DNA of 64,000 nucleotides from GCA-003244245 sp963712995. GTDB taxonomy: Bacteria; Actinomycetota; Actinomycetes; Mycobacteriales; Pseudonocardiaceae. The stretch lies in NCBI GenBank assembly GCA_963712995.1, contig CAVQKH010000022.1, forward strand, positions 186,001 to 250,000. Reading direction: 5' to 3'. The translations under genes were made by a program, and so were the position numbers. Position 1 is the first letter of the stretch, and every line of letters starts with the position of its first letter. Below the pieces are notes generated by a model, which was given only the letters and a program-made list of their open reading frames with translations, made no database searches and was not told the origin of the DNA. Below, in pieces: positions 25,100 through 33,600 of the stretch.

Positions 25100-25745
25100 G
25101 GTTCCTCCTTCGTTGTGCAGGACCATTCATGACCAGTTCATAGCCATGATTCTGAATACGTACGAGATACCGCCATACGGATCGGACAGTCAGACAGAGA
25201 GCCGCTCCCCGGACACCGTCTGATGAGCAGCGGTCGCGTCATCTCGGGCACGGGTCCTCCCCATCGTTCTGCACGGAGTGTATCCACTCCGCCCCGACCG
25301 GGGACAGCTGGTGACATCCCGAACCCTGCGCGCCTAGATGGTTGATTCCGTGAAGATCGTGTGAGTTGTCGCGACCACAGCTGCACAAAGCCCGTTCCCC
25401 GATGCTCGGCGCACCGTGCTTGTCCCAGTTGCGGGGTCTTGTGGATGCTTGTGCACCTTCCAGACCCCCTGTGCGGGGTCTTATGGATGCTTGTGCACCC
25501 TCACCTCGCTCGGGCAAGGAGGCTGCTGGGTGGGCGGCAGTGGGAGAGGGGGTTGCGGGGTTCCCGTGTGAGTTTCTGGTCCTGTGAGGTGTGTGACCAG
25601 GGCCAACGGGTACTCGATCGGGAGCCCACCGCAGAGCACCTTCTGTCCCCCGACGAGATCACCGGCCGGCCTGGAAGGCTTCCGGTAGTGACACACACCG
25701 CCCACACTGCGAGTGTTGCGTCACCCGCCGTCGAGGAGCCGCCCT
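25100..25745. other. Intergenic stretch with a direct repeat
   Basis: No gene recognised. It contains two copies of a 27-base sequence beginning GCGGGGTCTT and ending GCTTGTGCACC at 25431-25457 and 25473-25499, with one mismatch and a 42-base period. The stretch leads into the truncated phosphoketolase gene and may include its old promoter. Confidence 0.45.
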
Positions 25746-26549
25746 GTGACACGCACCGCCTCGACGTCGACCCGCGGCTGCGGTCACCACGAGCTGGAAC
25801 TGATCGATGCGTACTGGCGGGCAGCGAACTACCTGTCGGTCGGGCAGATCTATCTACTGGACAACCCGCTGCTGCGCGAACCGTTGCGCGCCGAGCACGT
25901 CAAGCCGCGGCTGCTGGGGCATTGGGGGACGACGCCGGGGCTGAACCTGCTGTACGCGCACATGAACCGGGTGATCTCTGAACGTGACCTGAATGCCCTC
26001 TACGTGACGGGCCCCGGGCACGGCGGGCCCGGCCTGGTAGCCAACGCGTACCTGGAGGGCACCTACAGCGAGGTCTACTCCGCGATCGGCCGCGATGAGG
26101 ACGGGCTCCGCGCGCTGTTCCGGCAGTTTTCCTTCCCCGGGGGTATCCCCAGCCACGTCGCACCCGAGACGCCGGGCTCCATCCACGAGGGTGGTGAACT
26201 CGGCTACGCGCTGGTACACGCCTACGGCGCGGTGTTCGACAACCCGGATCTGCTGGCGCTGTGTGTGGTGGGTGACGGGGAAGCTGAGACCGGGCCGCTG
26301 GCGGCCAGCTGGCATTCGAACAAGTTCCTCAACCCGGTGACCGACGGTGCGGTACTGCCGGTGTTGCACCTCAACGGATACAAGATCGCCAACCCGACCG
26401 TGCTGGCCCGCATCCCGGAGGACGAGCTCACCGCCCTGATGCGCGGCTACGGCTACACACCGCACTTCGTGATCGGTGACGATCCCGCCGCGGTCCACCA
26501 GCAGCTCGCGGCCACGCTCGACGAGGTGCTCGACGACATCGCCGGCTGA
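25746..26549 (+). pseudogene. Phosphoketolase, N-terminal third only
   Basis: 267 residues from GTG 25746 match the N-terminal thiamine-diphosphate domain of xylulose-5-phosphate/fructose-6-phosphate phosphoketolase: AYWRAANYLSVGQIYLLDNP, GHWGTTPGLNLLYAHMNR, TGPGHGGPGLVANAYLEGTY, SFPGGIPSHVAPETPGSIHE, and the cofactor motif GDGEAETGPLAASWHSNKFL. The family is about 800 residues. Here the frame ends at DEVLDDIAG, where an unrelated Hsp20 fragment abuts, so the enzyme is truncated and very probably inactive. Confidence 0.9.
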
Positions 26550-26644
26550 CCGCGGACCTGGGCAACCAACTTGTATATCTCATTCATCTGGTCCTGTGCG
26601 CCGCGCAGGTCCTGGAAGGCATCCCAGCGCGTCATGATGGCCAT
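26550..26644 (-). pseudogene. Hsp20-like N-terminal fragment
   Basis: The minus strand reads MAIMTRWDAFQDLRGAQDQM and NEIYKLVAQVRG, the N-terminal arm of actinobacterial Hsp20 small heat-shock proteins (MxxMRWDPFxDL). The alpha-crystallin domain is missing because the frame runs into the antisense strand of the phosphoketolase fragment. Confidence 0.55.
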
Positions 26645-26879
26645 CTCAAATTGTCCCTTGTTCAGCTGTTTCGGCAGCTCGGGATGAACATCGTCTCCGC
26701 GAATGCGAAGAGCGTTCACTCGTCAAGCTGCTATGTTCACTGTCAATGCTGGTCGAGGGAGACGTCAGTGGGCATTGTCAACTTCGTGAGCCTTGTGGGT
26801 GCCGAAAACCCCGTCCATGGGCCGTAAGCTGCGGATTCTTGGGCTCCGCTGAGAGCTGCAGGACAGGCAAGCCAGGATC

Positions 26880-27373
26880 ACCCATCGTGGCACCGCACCC
26901 TGCTCCGCCGCCACCACGCCCGCAGATCCCGCCCGAAGCGACCCGGCCGACCACGGACGATGCGCAGCATCCAAGTACTCGTTTCTCCGCATGGCCCACG
27001 AGAACCCGAACTGGGGGCTACCGCAGGATCCACGGCGAACTCGCCGGCCTGGGCATCACGGTGGCGCCCTCCACCATGTGGGAGATCCTCAAAGACAACC
27101 CCCACCGCAGCCTGGACGGTCCAGATGGCCCGAAACCTCGTCCTGGATCTTCAGGACGCCGGCGCCTGCGTGAGGTATCTGATCCGCGACCGCGACTGCA
27201 GGTTCGTCGCCGCTTTTGATGCGGTCCTCGCCGACAGCGCCATCACCATCGTCACGACCGGAATCCGCATGCCGCGCATGAACGCAATCATGGAACGCTG
27301 GATCCGCACCTGTCGGCACGAACTCCTCGACCGCACCCTGATCCTGATCAGGCACACCCACTTCACGCCCTGA
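26880..27373 (+). pseudogene. Integrase-core (DDE) transposase remnant
   Basis: Two frames hold pieces of an rve-type transposase. The first has GYRRIHGELAGLGITVAPST and MWEILKD (helix-turn-helix to linker). The second has MARNLVLDLQDAG, VRYLIRDRDCRFVAAFDAVL (second Asp region) and NAIMERWIRTCRHELLDR (Glu region). The segment with the first Asp is deleted between about 27105 and 27120. The family resembles IS481/IS3-type elements. It is inactive. Confidence 0.75.
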
Positions 27374-27453
27374 GACCACGACCTCCCGTCCGGCCCTCTG
27401 ACACGCCGGCCATCCAGCGCAGTGGGTGCAAAAAGCATGCTAACATCACGCCT

Positions 27454-27714
27454 ATGGCAACCCTACAGGTGAAGGACGTTCCGGACGACCTGCACCGCGA
27501 GCTGCGGCGTCGTGCCGATCTGGACGGGTTGAGCATCCGGGATTACCTGCTGCGACTGATCCGAAACGACCAGCAACGCCCGCCCGCGACGGAGTGGCTG
27601 GCACGCCTTCGTCGGCTCGAGCCACTCGATCTCGGCGCATCCGCCGCCGACCTCGTCCGGGCAGATCGTGCCGCGCGCGACCTCGAGGCGTTGCCGGAAC
27701 AGCGCCAATCGTGA
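27454..27714 (+). CDS. vapB: VapB/FitA-type antitoxin
   Basis: 86 residues. The N-terminus MATLQVKDVPDDLHRELRRR and DLDGLSIRDYLLRLI form a ribbon-helix-helix DNA-binding domain as in FitA. The C-terminal tail (ASAADLVRADRAARDLEALP) should wrap the toxin. It binds its own promoter and neutralises the PIN toxin encoded by the next gene, whose GTG overlaps its stop by four bases. Confidence 0.9.
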   Translation: MATLQVKDVPDDLHRELRRRADLDGLSIRDYLLRLIRNDQQRPPATEWLARLRRLEPLDLGASAADLVRADRAARDLEALPEQRQS

Positions 27715-28112
27715 TCGTGATCGACGCAAGCGCGTTTCTCGAGGTGCTCATGCGCTCGACGTCCGGGTTGGCCGTGGAGGCGCTGCTCGAGGACACGATG
27801 GCCCCCGACCTGCTGGATGCCGAGGTGTTCCATCGGCTAGTCCGCGCCGGACAGGGCGGAGCACTTCAGCCGACACAGCTGGACGAGCGCCTCGCGCTGC
27901 TCTATGACGCTCCGATCGAACGGATTCCCTGCCGGGAGCTGCTGACCACGGCTCGCCGGTTCGTCACTGCGATGTCCGGCTACGACGCGCTCTATGCCGC
28001 CCTCGCTGGAAGCCTGCGATGCCCGTTGGTCACTACGGACGGGCGCCTGGCGCGTACCGCAACAACACAGTTCGGTATCACCGTGACCCACGTTCCAACG
28101 AGTGGCCGGTGA
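27711..28112 (+). CDS. vapC: VapC-type PIN domain ribonuclease toxin
   Basis: 133 residues from GTG 27711. The acidic PIN residues are in place: VIVIDASAFLEVL (Asp), APDLLDAEVFHRLVRAG (Glu), SGYDALYAALAGSL (Asp), LVTTDGRLART (Asp). It should cleave specific RNAs when freed from VapB. The GTGA overlap with the antitoxin gene indicates translational coupling. Confidence 0.92.
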   Translation: MIVIDASAFLEVLMRSTSGLAVEALLEDTMAPDLLDAEVFHRLVRAGQGGALQPTQLDERLALLYDAPIERIPCRELLTTARRFVTAMSGYDALYAALAGSLRCPLVTTDGRLARTATTQFGITVTHVPTSGR

Positions 28113-28123
28113 TCTTTGGCGAG

Positions 28124-28861
28124 TCAGGCTGTGATGACGCCCCCGCGACCCATTTGAGGGGTTCGGTGCAGGTTCAGGATGGTGAAGATCAGGTGTGGGT
28201 TGTTGCGGATTTTCCGGATGGTCGCGGCGATCTTCGTGTAGCCGGCTTGTCGGCTTAGGCTGATTGCCGGGTTACGTAGTGTGGCCATCAGGCGGGGTCT
28301 GGCGGTTGTTTTGATCTGGGACACATCCTCGCGGAACGTGACATCACGGACCCACCGTCGGGGCCGATCGCGCCGCGCATCGCTTTGCCGTCCACCGCGA
28401 TCGCCGGCGCCAGCACCGGCCCGCTGATCGGGAAGGTGACCGGCTCGACGCCGGCCTTGCGCCCGAGATAGCCACCCACCTCCTCGGCCACCCCCTGGGC
28501 GCCCAGCGCACCCAGGACCCGCTCGATGGTGCCGGGATGCTGTGGCCTGTACCGGCCATCAGGGCCCCTGCCGGGCGCCCAGCTGGGCCAGGAGCTCCTG
28601 GTCGGCGGCCGACACCCAGTCAGTGATGTCAGTCAAGCTCACCTGCCCCGCGAGCACCGCCGCCAGACACAACCCCAAGATCGTCGGCAGTGAGTGGCGA
28701 ATCCCCCGCCGACACCGCGGATCACCGATCGCGGCGAAACGCTCCAGCACACCGCCACCACCACCGGCCCGGGCCAGCACGCCCGCGCGCTCCACCAAGA
28801 CCGCCACCGCGGCCTCCCCGGGCGAACCAGCCTGCGAAGTGCTGACACACTCACCGCGCAA
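28124..28861 (-). pseudogene. ISAs1 family transposase remnant
   Basis: Minus-strand pieces in several frames. The N-terminal part (28861-28559) has LERFAAIGDPRCRRGIRHSL, PTILGLCLAAVLAGQVSLTD and LGARQGP. The middle (28491-28300) has VLAPAIAVDGKAMRGAIG with the catalytic Asp. The end (about 28290-28124) has LMATLRNPAISL. Frameshifts and a large internal deletion after VDGKAMRGA have removed the rest of the roughly 380-residue enzyme. Confidence 0.82.
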
Positions 28862-29040
28862 CGAGCCACCAACCGGACAAAGGGGACATAGACAATCCCT
28901 GTCCTAGCGGAGCTCCGTTGCCTCTACCCCCGCCGACACGCCGCAGTGACCACCTCGTGATCATCAACCGAGGCCACCCACCGCCCGCGCCCGCGGACGC
29001 GATCCCCTCACCAGCCCAGACGGTCCCCTCACCACCCCTT

Positions 29041-29059
29041 ACCACATGAGGCAGGCGCC
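29041..29059 (+). repeat. 19-base island-end repeat, copy 2
   Basis: Exact copy of 12191-12209. The sequence that follows it in the first island (CGCTCAGGGTCTCAT) is found here only 740 bases further on, at about 29798. The RelE/Phd module (29133-29689) lies in the gap, so it was inserted into an existing island end. Confidence 0.7.
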
Positions 29060-29132
29060 TCTGCTGGGGGCAGCGGGTCGGTGTTTGCTCCGGATGCGCA
29101 GGACGAACTCCACGGATACGGAGCATGACGGA

Positions 29133-29414
29133 CTAGTGAGCGCGGTAGGTCTCGCGGCGGTGGCTGATGTCTCGGATGGTCACGCGGTGTTGTGTCTCGT
29201 CGATGACGTAGAGCACGCGCCATTCCTGCATCACTCGTGCCGAGTACACACCGTGGAATGGTCGATCTAGTTCCTTGCCGACCCGCTGAGGATTGTCTGC
29301 CGAGGGGCCATTGATGAACTCCGACGCGCCGATGACCACGTCAAGGCGGAGTCGTTCAGCCAGGGCACGGCGGGCGGTGCGAGTCAGGTCGATCTCATAG
29401 GGCTGGCCGGTCAC
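29133..29414 (-). CDS. RelE/ParE family toxin
   Basis: 93 residues from GTG 29414. YEIDLTRTARRALAERL, FHGVYSARVMQEWRVLYVID and RVTIRDISHRRETYR follow the RelE fold with its basic C-terminal strand, which in the family positions mRNA in the ribosomal A site. The start overlaps the antitoxin stop by four bases (GTGA). Confidence 0.88.
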   Translation of the reverse strand: MTGQPYEIDLTRTARRALAERLRLDVVIGASEFINGPSADNPQRVGKELDRPFHGVYSARVMQEWRVLYVIDETQHRVTIRDISHRRETYRAH

Positions 29415-29689
29415 CGGCCCTCACGGGCGACCCGCTCAGCGACCAGGGCACGGATCGCGTCGCGGCCGAACACCACCGGTTCGGTGTCGGCCAAGGCCTG
29501 GACGGCCTCCGGGTCGGACAGCACCTCGATCGTCTCGCGCAACCGATCAAGCTCACCGGAGGGCACCACGTCGGCCACATGCTCGCCGTGCGCGATCACC
29601 GCGACGGTCTCGCCGTTCTCGGCACGGCGCACAGCGTCGTGCCACGCCTCGAACCCGTCGGTCGAGACGCTCACCGGCTGCTCACTCAT
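29411..29689 (-). CDS. Phd/YefM family antitoxin
   Basis: 92 residues from ATG 29689 (the longer frame to 29728 lacks support). VSTDGFEAWHDAVRRAENGE and TVAVIAHGEHVADVVPSGEL form the Phd/YefM DNA-binding fold, and the C-terminal helix AIRALVAERVAREGR binds the toxin. It precedes and overlaps the RelE-type gene. Confidence 0.85.
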   Translation of the reverse strand: MSEQPVSVSTDGFEAWHDAVRRAENGETVAVIAHGEHVADVVPSGELDRLRETIEVLSDPEAVQALADTEPVVFGRDAIRALVAERVAREGR

Positions 29690-29804
29690 GCCACCATCGT
29701 AAAGCCTCACCGGCAGCGAAACGGGCATGTCCCGGTTGGGTGTCCGGATGGTTGGTCACCGGCCGCCCGTCCGAGTGCTACGGCGGTGGCAGGCCCGCGC
29801 TCAG

Positions 29805-29824
29805 GGTCTCATGTGGGGTCTCAG
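29805..29824 (+). repeat. Tandem GGTCTCA motif, candidate arm site
   Basis: GGTCTCATGTGGGGTCTCAG, the right-end motif of the second island, 95 bases before the tRNA copy at 29919. This is the same distance as in the first island (18341 to 18455). Confidence 0.6.
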
Positions 29825-29918
29825 TCATCGACGATCGTGGGCGTTCGCTGAGGACCGAACCGGCTTGTTGACCTGCTAAAACACTGATGACGATCGGGGC
29901 TGAACTGTGGATCGCAGA

Positions 29919-29977
29919 CCTCGAAAGCGCGTGAGGGTTCACGCCCTCCGTGGGTTCACATCCCACCGCTACCGCCA
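29919..29977 (+). repeat. tRNA-Ser 3' end copy, att core of second island
   Basis: 59 bases matching tRNA-Ser(CGA) 7598-7656 with one change in the T loop (TTCACATCC for TTCAAATCC). It is the right attachment site of the second island. Confidence 0.93.
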
Positions 29978-29994
29978 TTCTTCTTATCCTGCGG

Positions 29995-30490
29995 GACCGT
30001 CGAGGGCGTGGAAGGGCAGGTGATCGCGGCACGGATCGGCCGAAGTCCCAACGTGGTATCTCGGGAGATCGCCCGGCACGGCGGCCGGGACGAGTTATCG
30101 AGCCGTGGCTGCCCAGCGGGCGGCCACGGAGCACCGGTCGCGACCCAAGACCCGCAAGATCGACGCTGACCCCGGGCTGCGCCAGCGGGTGCTGGACAAG
30201 CTGCGCGCTGGTGGCTCCCCGGACCAGGTCGCTGGCCGGTTGCGCTATGAACACCCTGAGGCCAAGCAGGCTGCGTGAAGGTGTCGCATGAGGCCATCTA
30301 CACCTGGATCTACGCCCTACCCAAAGGCGAACTGTCCCGAGCTGGGGATCCTGCTGCGGACCGGGCGCACCCGGCGCCGGCGCCGCGGCCGCACGAGCAG
30401 TCCCGGTGCCCGGATCGTCGGCATGACCAGCATCGACGCCCGACCCGCCGAACCGCGCCGTGCCTGGCCACTGGGAGGGAGATCTCGTGA
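29995..30490 (+). pseudogene. IS30 family transposase remnant
   Basis: Three frames hold consecutive IS30 pieces: the helix-turn-helix AARIGRSPNVVSREIARHGG; then YRAVAAQRAATEHRSRPKTR, KIDADPGLRQRVLDKLRAGG and SPDQVAGRLRYEHPEAKQA; then VSHEAIYTWIYALPKGEL. Shifts near 30090 and 30275 break the frame, and the gene ends where the first catalytic Asp region (HWEGDLVIG) should begin. It lies between two tRNA-derived repeats. Confidence 0.82.
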
Positions 30491-30511
30491 TCGGGCCCCC
30501 ATTACCTTAAA

Positions 30512-30534
30512 TTCAAATCCCACCGCTACCGCCA
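30512..30534 (+). repeat. Partial tRNA-Ser 3' end copy
   Basis: TTCAAATCCCACCGCTACCG plus CCA, the T loop to CCA of tRNA-Ser(CGA). The sequence after it (CCTAGCAGCAAGAATGCCGG) weakly resembles that after the 18455 copy. It is a scar of a further integration or the original chromosomal end. Confidence 0.8.
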
Positions 30535-30704
30535 CCTAGCAGCAAGAATGCCGGGTGGGCCATGGCTGGTGTTGCGCTGTGGGCGCTCCGCCTGGATTCC
30601 GGATCCGACTGGGATGCCCGGAGCATGCGAGCCAGTCTCGATGTAGACACGCCGGTCATTGGCGGACGCTCGCCGTGTCCCTTCCCGCGCGGCCTGTGCG
30701 ATCG

Positions 30705-31070
30705 TTACCTCTGACCACCCTGATCATCCTGCTGGTCGATGAGTGTGGTCAGCAGGATGAGGATCTGCTGCTGTCCGGCGGCGGCGCCGTCTAGCTTGCC
30801 GCGCATCTCAGTGAAGCCGTTGTCGACTTGGGTAAAGCCGGTCTTGACCCGTTGCCCGAGGTCAGTGAGGTCCTCGCGCATCGTGTTAAGCAGCCGTGTG
30901 TTCTGCTCCCGGATCTCTCCGCGAATCTCCGCGACGTCGCGGTCGGCTCCGCCTGCCAACACGCGGGCGGCGGCCGCGTCCTGCTCGCTGTGGCGTACGC
31001 GTTCGGCCAGCTCACGGACGTGCATCTCCAGCGCAGCCACGCGGGCCTCCAGGTCGGGCTGCTGGGCCAT
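30705..31070 (-). CDS. Coiled-coil hypothetical protein
   Basis: 121 residues beginning MAQQPDLEARVAALEMHVRE and LAERVRHSEQDAAAARVLAG, with heptad-like leucine and valine spacing through EIREQNTRLLNTMREDLTDL, and a final helix ILILLTTLIDQQD. It is probably a homo-oligomeric coiled coil. Similar short proteins are frequent in actinomycetes with no assigned role. Confidence 0.7.
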   Translation of the reverse strand: MAQQPDLEARVAALEMHVRELAERVRHSEQDAAAARVLAGGADRDVAEIRGEIREQNTRLLNTMREDLTDLGQRVKTGFTQVDNGFTEMRGKLDGAAAGQQQILILLTTLIDQQDDQGGQR

Positions 31071-31273
31071 GCCGGCCAGCCTAGCGGGGCCGCTGCCCGG
31101 TGTTCGGTCACGTGGTTGTCGGTGCTGGTGACTGCGCGCATGCAGTGTTCTGTGGCCATGTCACCGGATGCCGACGGTGGTGTGACCGTAACGCCGTATC
31201 GGGCGTCGGCCGCGTCCATCCACCAGAGGGCATATCGTGACTGAGGTACACCTCAACCGCGTAGAAGCCGCCG

Positions 31274-33466
31274 TCAGCCTGAGCCTGTCGGAGTTGCAGG
31301 TGGTTGAGTCTGGAATTCTCGAACGTACAACATCCATCCGGTATCCGTTTTTGTCAATGGGCCGGTGACGCTCATAGGCTCGTACCCGCCTCGGAGGTCC
31401 TGATACCTTCCCTCCAGGTTCTGGTAGGCATCTCGTTCACTACTCGTGGTGTCTCTGACGCTCCTCGTTCGGTGGTCCCATTGCAACTTCATACCTTCGC
31501 TCAGTGGCATCAGGCTCACTGGAGTGTCGAAAGCGGGCCCGGTCAGCCGCAACTGGCCGTCCTCCTCCTCAACGGTGCCCGCGACGGTCACCTCTACGCC
31601 GCGGAAATCGTAACTACCGTTTGCCCATCGGGCGATCTGTTCGGGCCAGCTGTCGAGGTTCGGCAGGCTCTGATCATTAAGGTAGACCTCGGCCGTGGAG
31701 TTCTCGGCATTCGCGATCGGCCGCACCGCCGCAACTCCTTCCAGCTTCTTCAGCGCCTCGTACGCCCCACCCCAGCATGCCCCCAGCCCGTAGGGGCACT
31801 TCGCGGTCAGGCCGACCGTGACGCGGGTGCCGGTCGATCCGGTCCTGACGGTCTCGTCCCGTTCCTGGGTGTGTGTCATCCCTCCGGGGCCGGTATCCAG
31901 TCCAGCCTCGGCCAGAGCCGGCGCGACCGCAGCGCGAGGCGCTGCCGCAGGCGAGCCGATCCGCACGATCCGGGCGAGAGAGGGAACTCCAGCCGTGCTG
32001 AGCACGAAGAGCATGTAATGCCCTGGAGGGCAGATCTCCGGCCGTTCGGGCGCGGTAACGGTTAAGTCAGCGTTATCGACGCTGAACTCGAGGATGTTGA
32101 TACGCTGGTTCTGGTCGAAGGCGTGAGTCACCGAGGGAAGCCGTATCCAGGTGACTTGTCCGATGTCCGGTCCCGAGGTCTCGAGCGAGAATGTCTCGCC
32201 GTAAGAGATCTCCTCGGGGGCTGAGGTGATCTCCGGGCGTGGGCCTTGGAACAGGTAGGGTGGATGGAAGATCTGCGCGTCGCGGTGGCTTTCTCTAGGA
32301 GGGTTCGGCGTGCTGCCACCGATCGCGAATTCGCCGCTGCCCGCGCTGAGCACCGTCGCGTCCGGTAGTAGCACGGCCGTGCCGTGGTAGCAGCGATCGA
32401 TATCCTCGGCGGCCAGCTCTTTCCATTTTTCCGTCACCGGGTCCCACAGTTCGGCGACGTGGACGGGCATGCCCGGGGATAGATCATTGAAGCCGGTGCC
32501 CCTGGTCCCTCCTGTCACCAGGACGCTCCCGTCCGCGAGAATCGTCGCGTTATGCTGGCGGCGCCGGAAGTGCATACTTGAGGTCTCACGCCACACCGGA
32601 GGATCGGCACCCAGATCGATGACCTCTGCTGCGGCGGTAGGGACGTCGGTGTTCGCATCGTTTCCGCCGCCGATGTAGATGACCTTTCCGACGTCATACA
32701 TCACCGAAGGACCGTACTGCCGCTCCCCGTTACGTCGCACTCCGCCCGGCTCGGGCAGTGGGGTCCACGTGCCCGAGCCAGCGGTATCGAGTAGGTAGGT
32801 CCTCGCATTGCTCCCCGCCATGAATATCCGGCCGTCCGGAGCGACGTGCATGCGCGGATACAGCGGGAGGCCGATGAAATCGACGGTCGCCCTCCACTGC
32901 TGCCCATCCCAGATCTGCGGGACATCGTTGATGATTCCCGTACCGTTCTCGATGTAGCTGCCCGATGACACCAGCACTGTCCCATCCGACAGTGCTGTGG
33001 CGGTCGGATACCATCGGCGCCCGTTCATCACGGGAAGGGCCGTCCAGGTGTTACTGCGGTAGTCGTAGCGCAACGCCTGATCGATCCCGTCACCGTCTCT
33101 GAGATGCCCCCCCGCGACCAGCAGCCGACCGTCGGGCAGGAAGGCATGGCCTGCGCAGAACAGGTTGACCTTCGTGCCGTCCGCACCCGCGGGCTGGGGT
33201 GTCGGGGTCAGTTCCCCGGTTCTGGGATCCCAGACGTATGGCGTGCACTCGTGCTCGTTCATCGAGCCGGTAGGCTGGTCCCGCCGTCCCCAGAACAGTA
33301 CCTTTCCGTTCGGCAGCACGTTCGTATGGATCGCCACGTTCGGCAACTCGAAGACCGGATCCCACCGTCCCAGTCGAGCCGATGTGGAATCCTCCACACG
33401 GCTTTCTCCGGATGAGAGCGAAATGGCGTTTTCCGCAGAACCGTGTCGACTTGGTTTGATTACCAT
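31274..33466 (-). CDS. Galactose oxidase-like copper radical oxidase with an extra C-terminal domain
   Basis: About 730 residues from ATG 33466 (ribosome site GGAGGATAGG). A kelch propeller carries the residues expected for copper radical oxidases: Cys in VNLFCAGHAFLPDGRLLVAG and Tyr in NGRRWYPTATAL (the Cys-Tyr crosslink), Tyr-His in RCYHGTAVLL. The DUF1929 domain (RPEITSAPEEISYGETFSLE) adds the His ligand in VTHAFDQNQR. The family oxidises alcohols or aldehydes and makes H2O2. A further 200 residues include an HMA-like segment (KCPYGLGACWGGAYEALKKL, EGVAAVRPI). No clear signal peptide is visible, so export is uncertain. Confidence 0.85.
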   Translation of the reverse strand: MVIKPSRHGSAENAISLSSGESRVEDSTSARLGRWDPVFELPNVAIHTNVLPNGKVLFWGRRDQPTGSMNEHECTPYVWDPRTGELTPTPQPAGADGTKVNLFCAGHAFLPDGRLLVAGGHLRDGDGIDQALRYDYRSNTWTALPVMNGRRWYPTATALSDGTVLVSSGSYIENGTGIINDVPQIWDGQQWRATVDFIGLPLYPRMHVAPDGRIFMAGSNARTYLLDTAGSGTWTPLPEPGGVRRNGERQYGPSVMYDVGKVIYIGGGNDANTDVPTAAAEVIDLGADPPVWRETSSMHFRRRQHNATILADGSVLVTGGTRGTGFNDLSPGMPVHVAELWDPVTEKWKELAAEDIDRCYHGTAVLLPDATVLSAGSGEFAIGGSTPNPPRESHRDAQIFHPPYLFQGPRPEITSAPEEISYGETFSLETSGPDIGQVTWIRLPSVTHAFDQNQRINILEFSVDNADLTVTAPERPEICPPGHYMLFVLSTAGVPSLARIVRIGSPAAAPRAAVAPALAEAGLDTGPGGMTHTQERDETVRTGSTGTRVTVGLTAKCPYGLGACWGGAYEALKKLEGVAAVRPIANAENSTAEVYLNDQSLPNLDSWPEQIARWANGSYDFRGVEVTVAGTVEEEDGQLRLTGPAFDTPVSLMPLSEGMKLQWDHRTRSVRDTTSSERDAYQNLEGRYQDLRGGYEPMSVTGPLTKTDTGWMLYVREFQTQPPATPTGSG

Positions 33467-33600
33467 CGTCCTATCCTCCACGAGCCGGTCCAATACGGAG
33501 CACCGAACCTGCTGCGAGGCTATCGCACCTGCGCAAGTGATTTAGCGGACGCCTAGGTGCGGTTTGCCCGTTTCGATGGAACAGCTCGTGGCCTGCCGGG

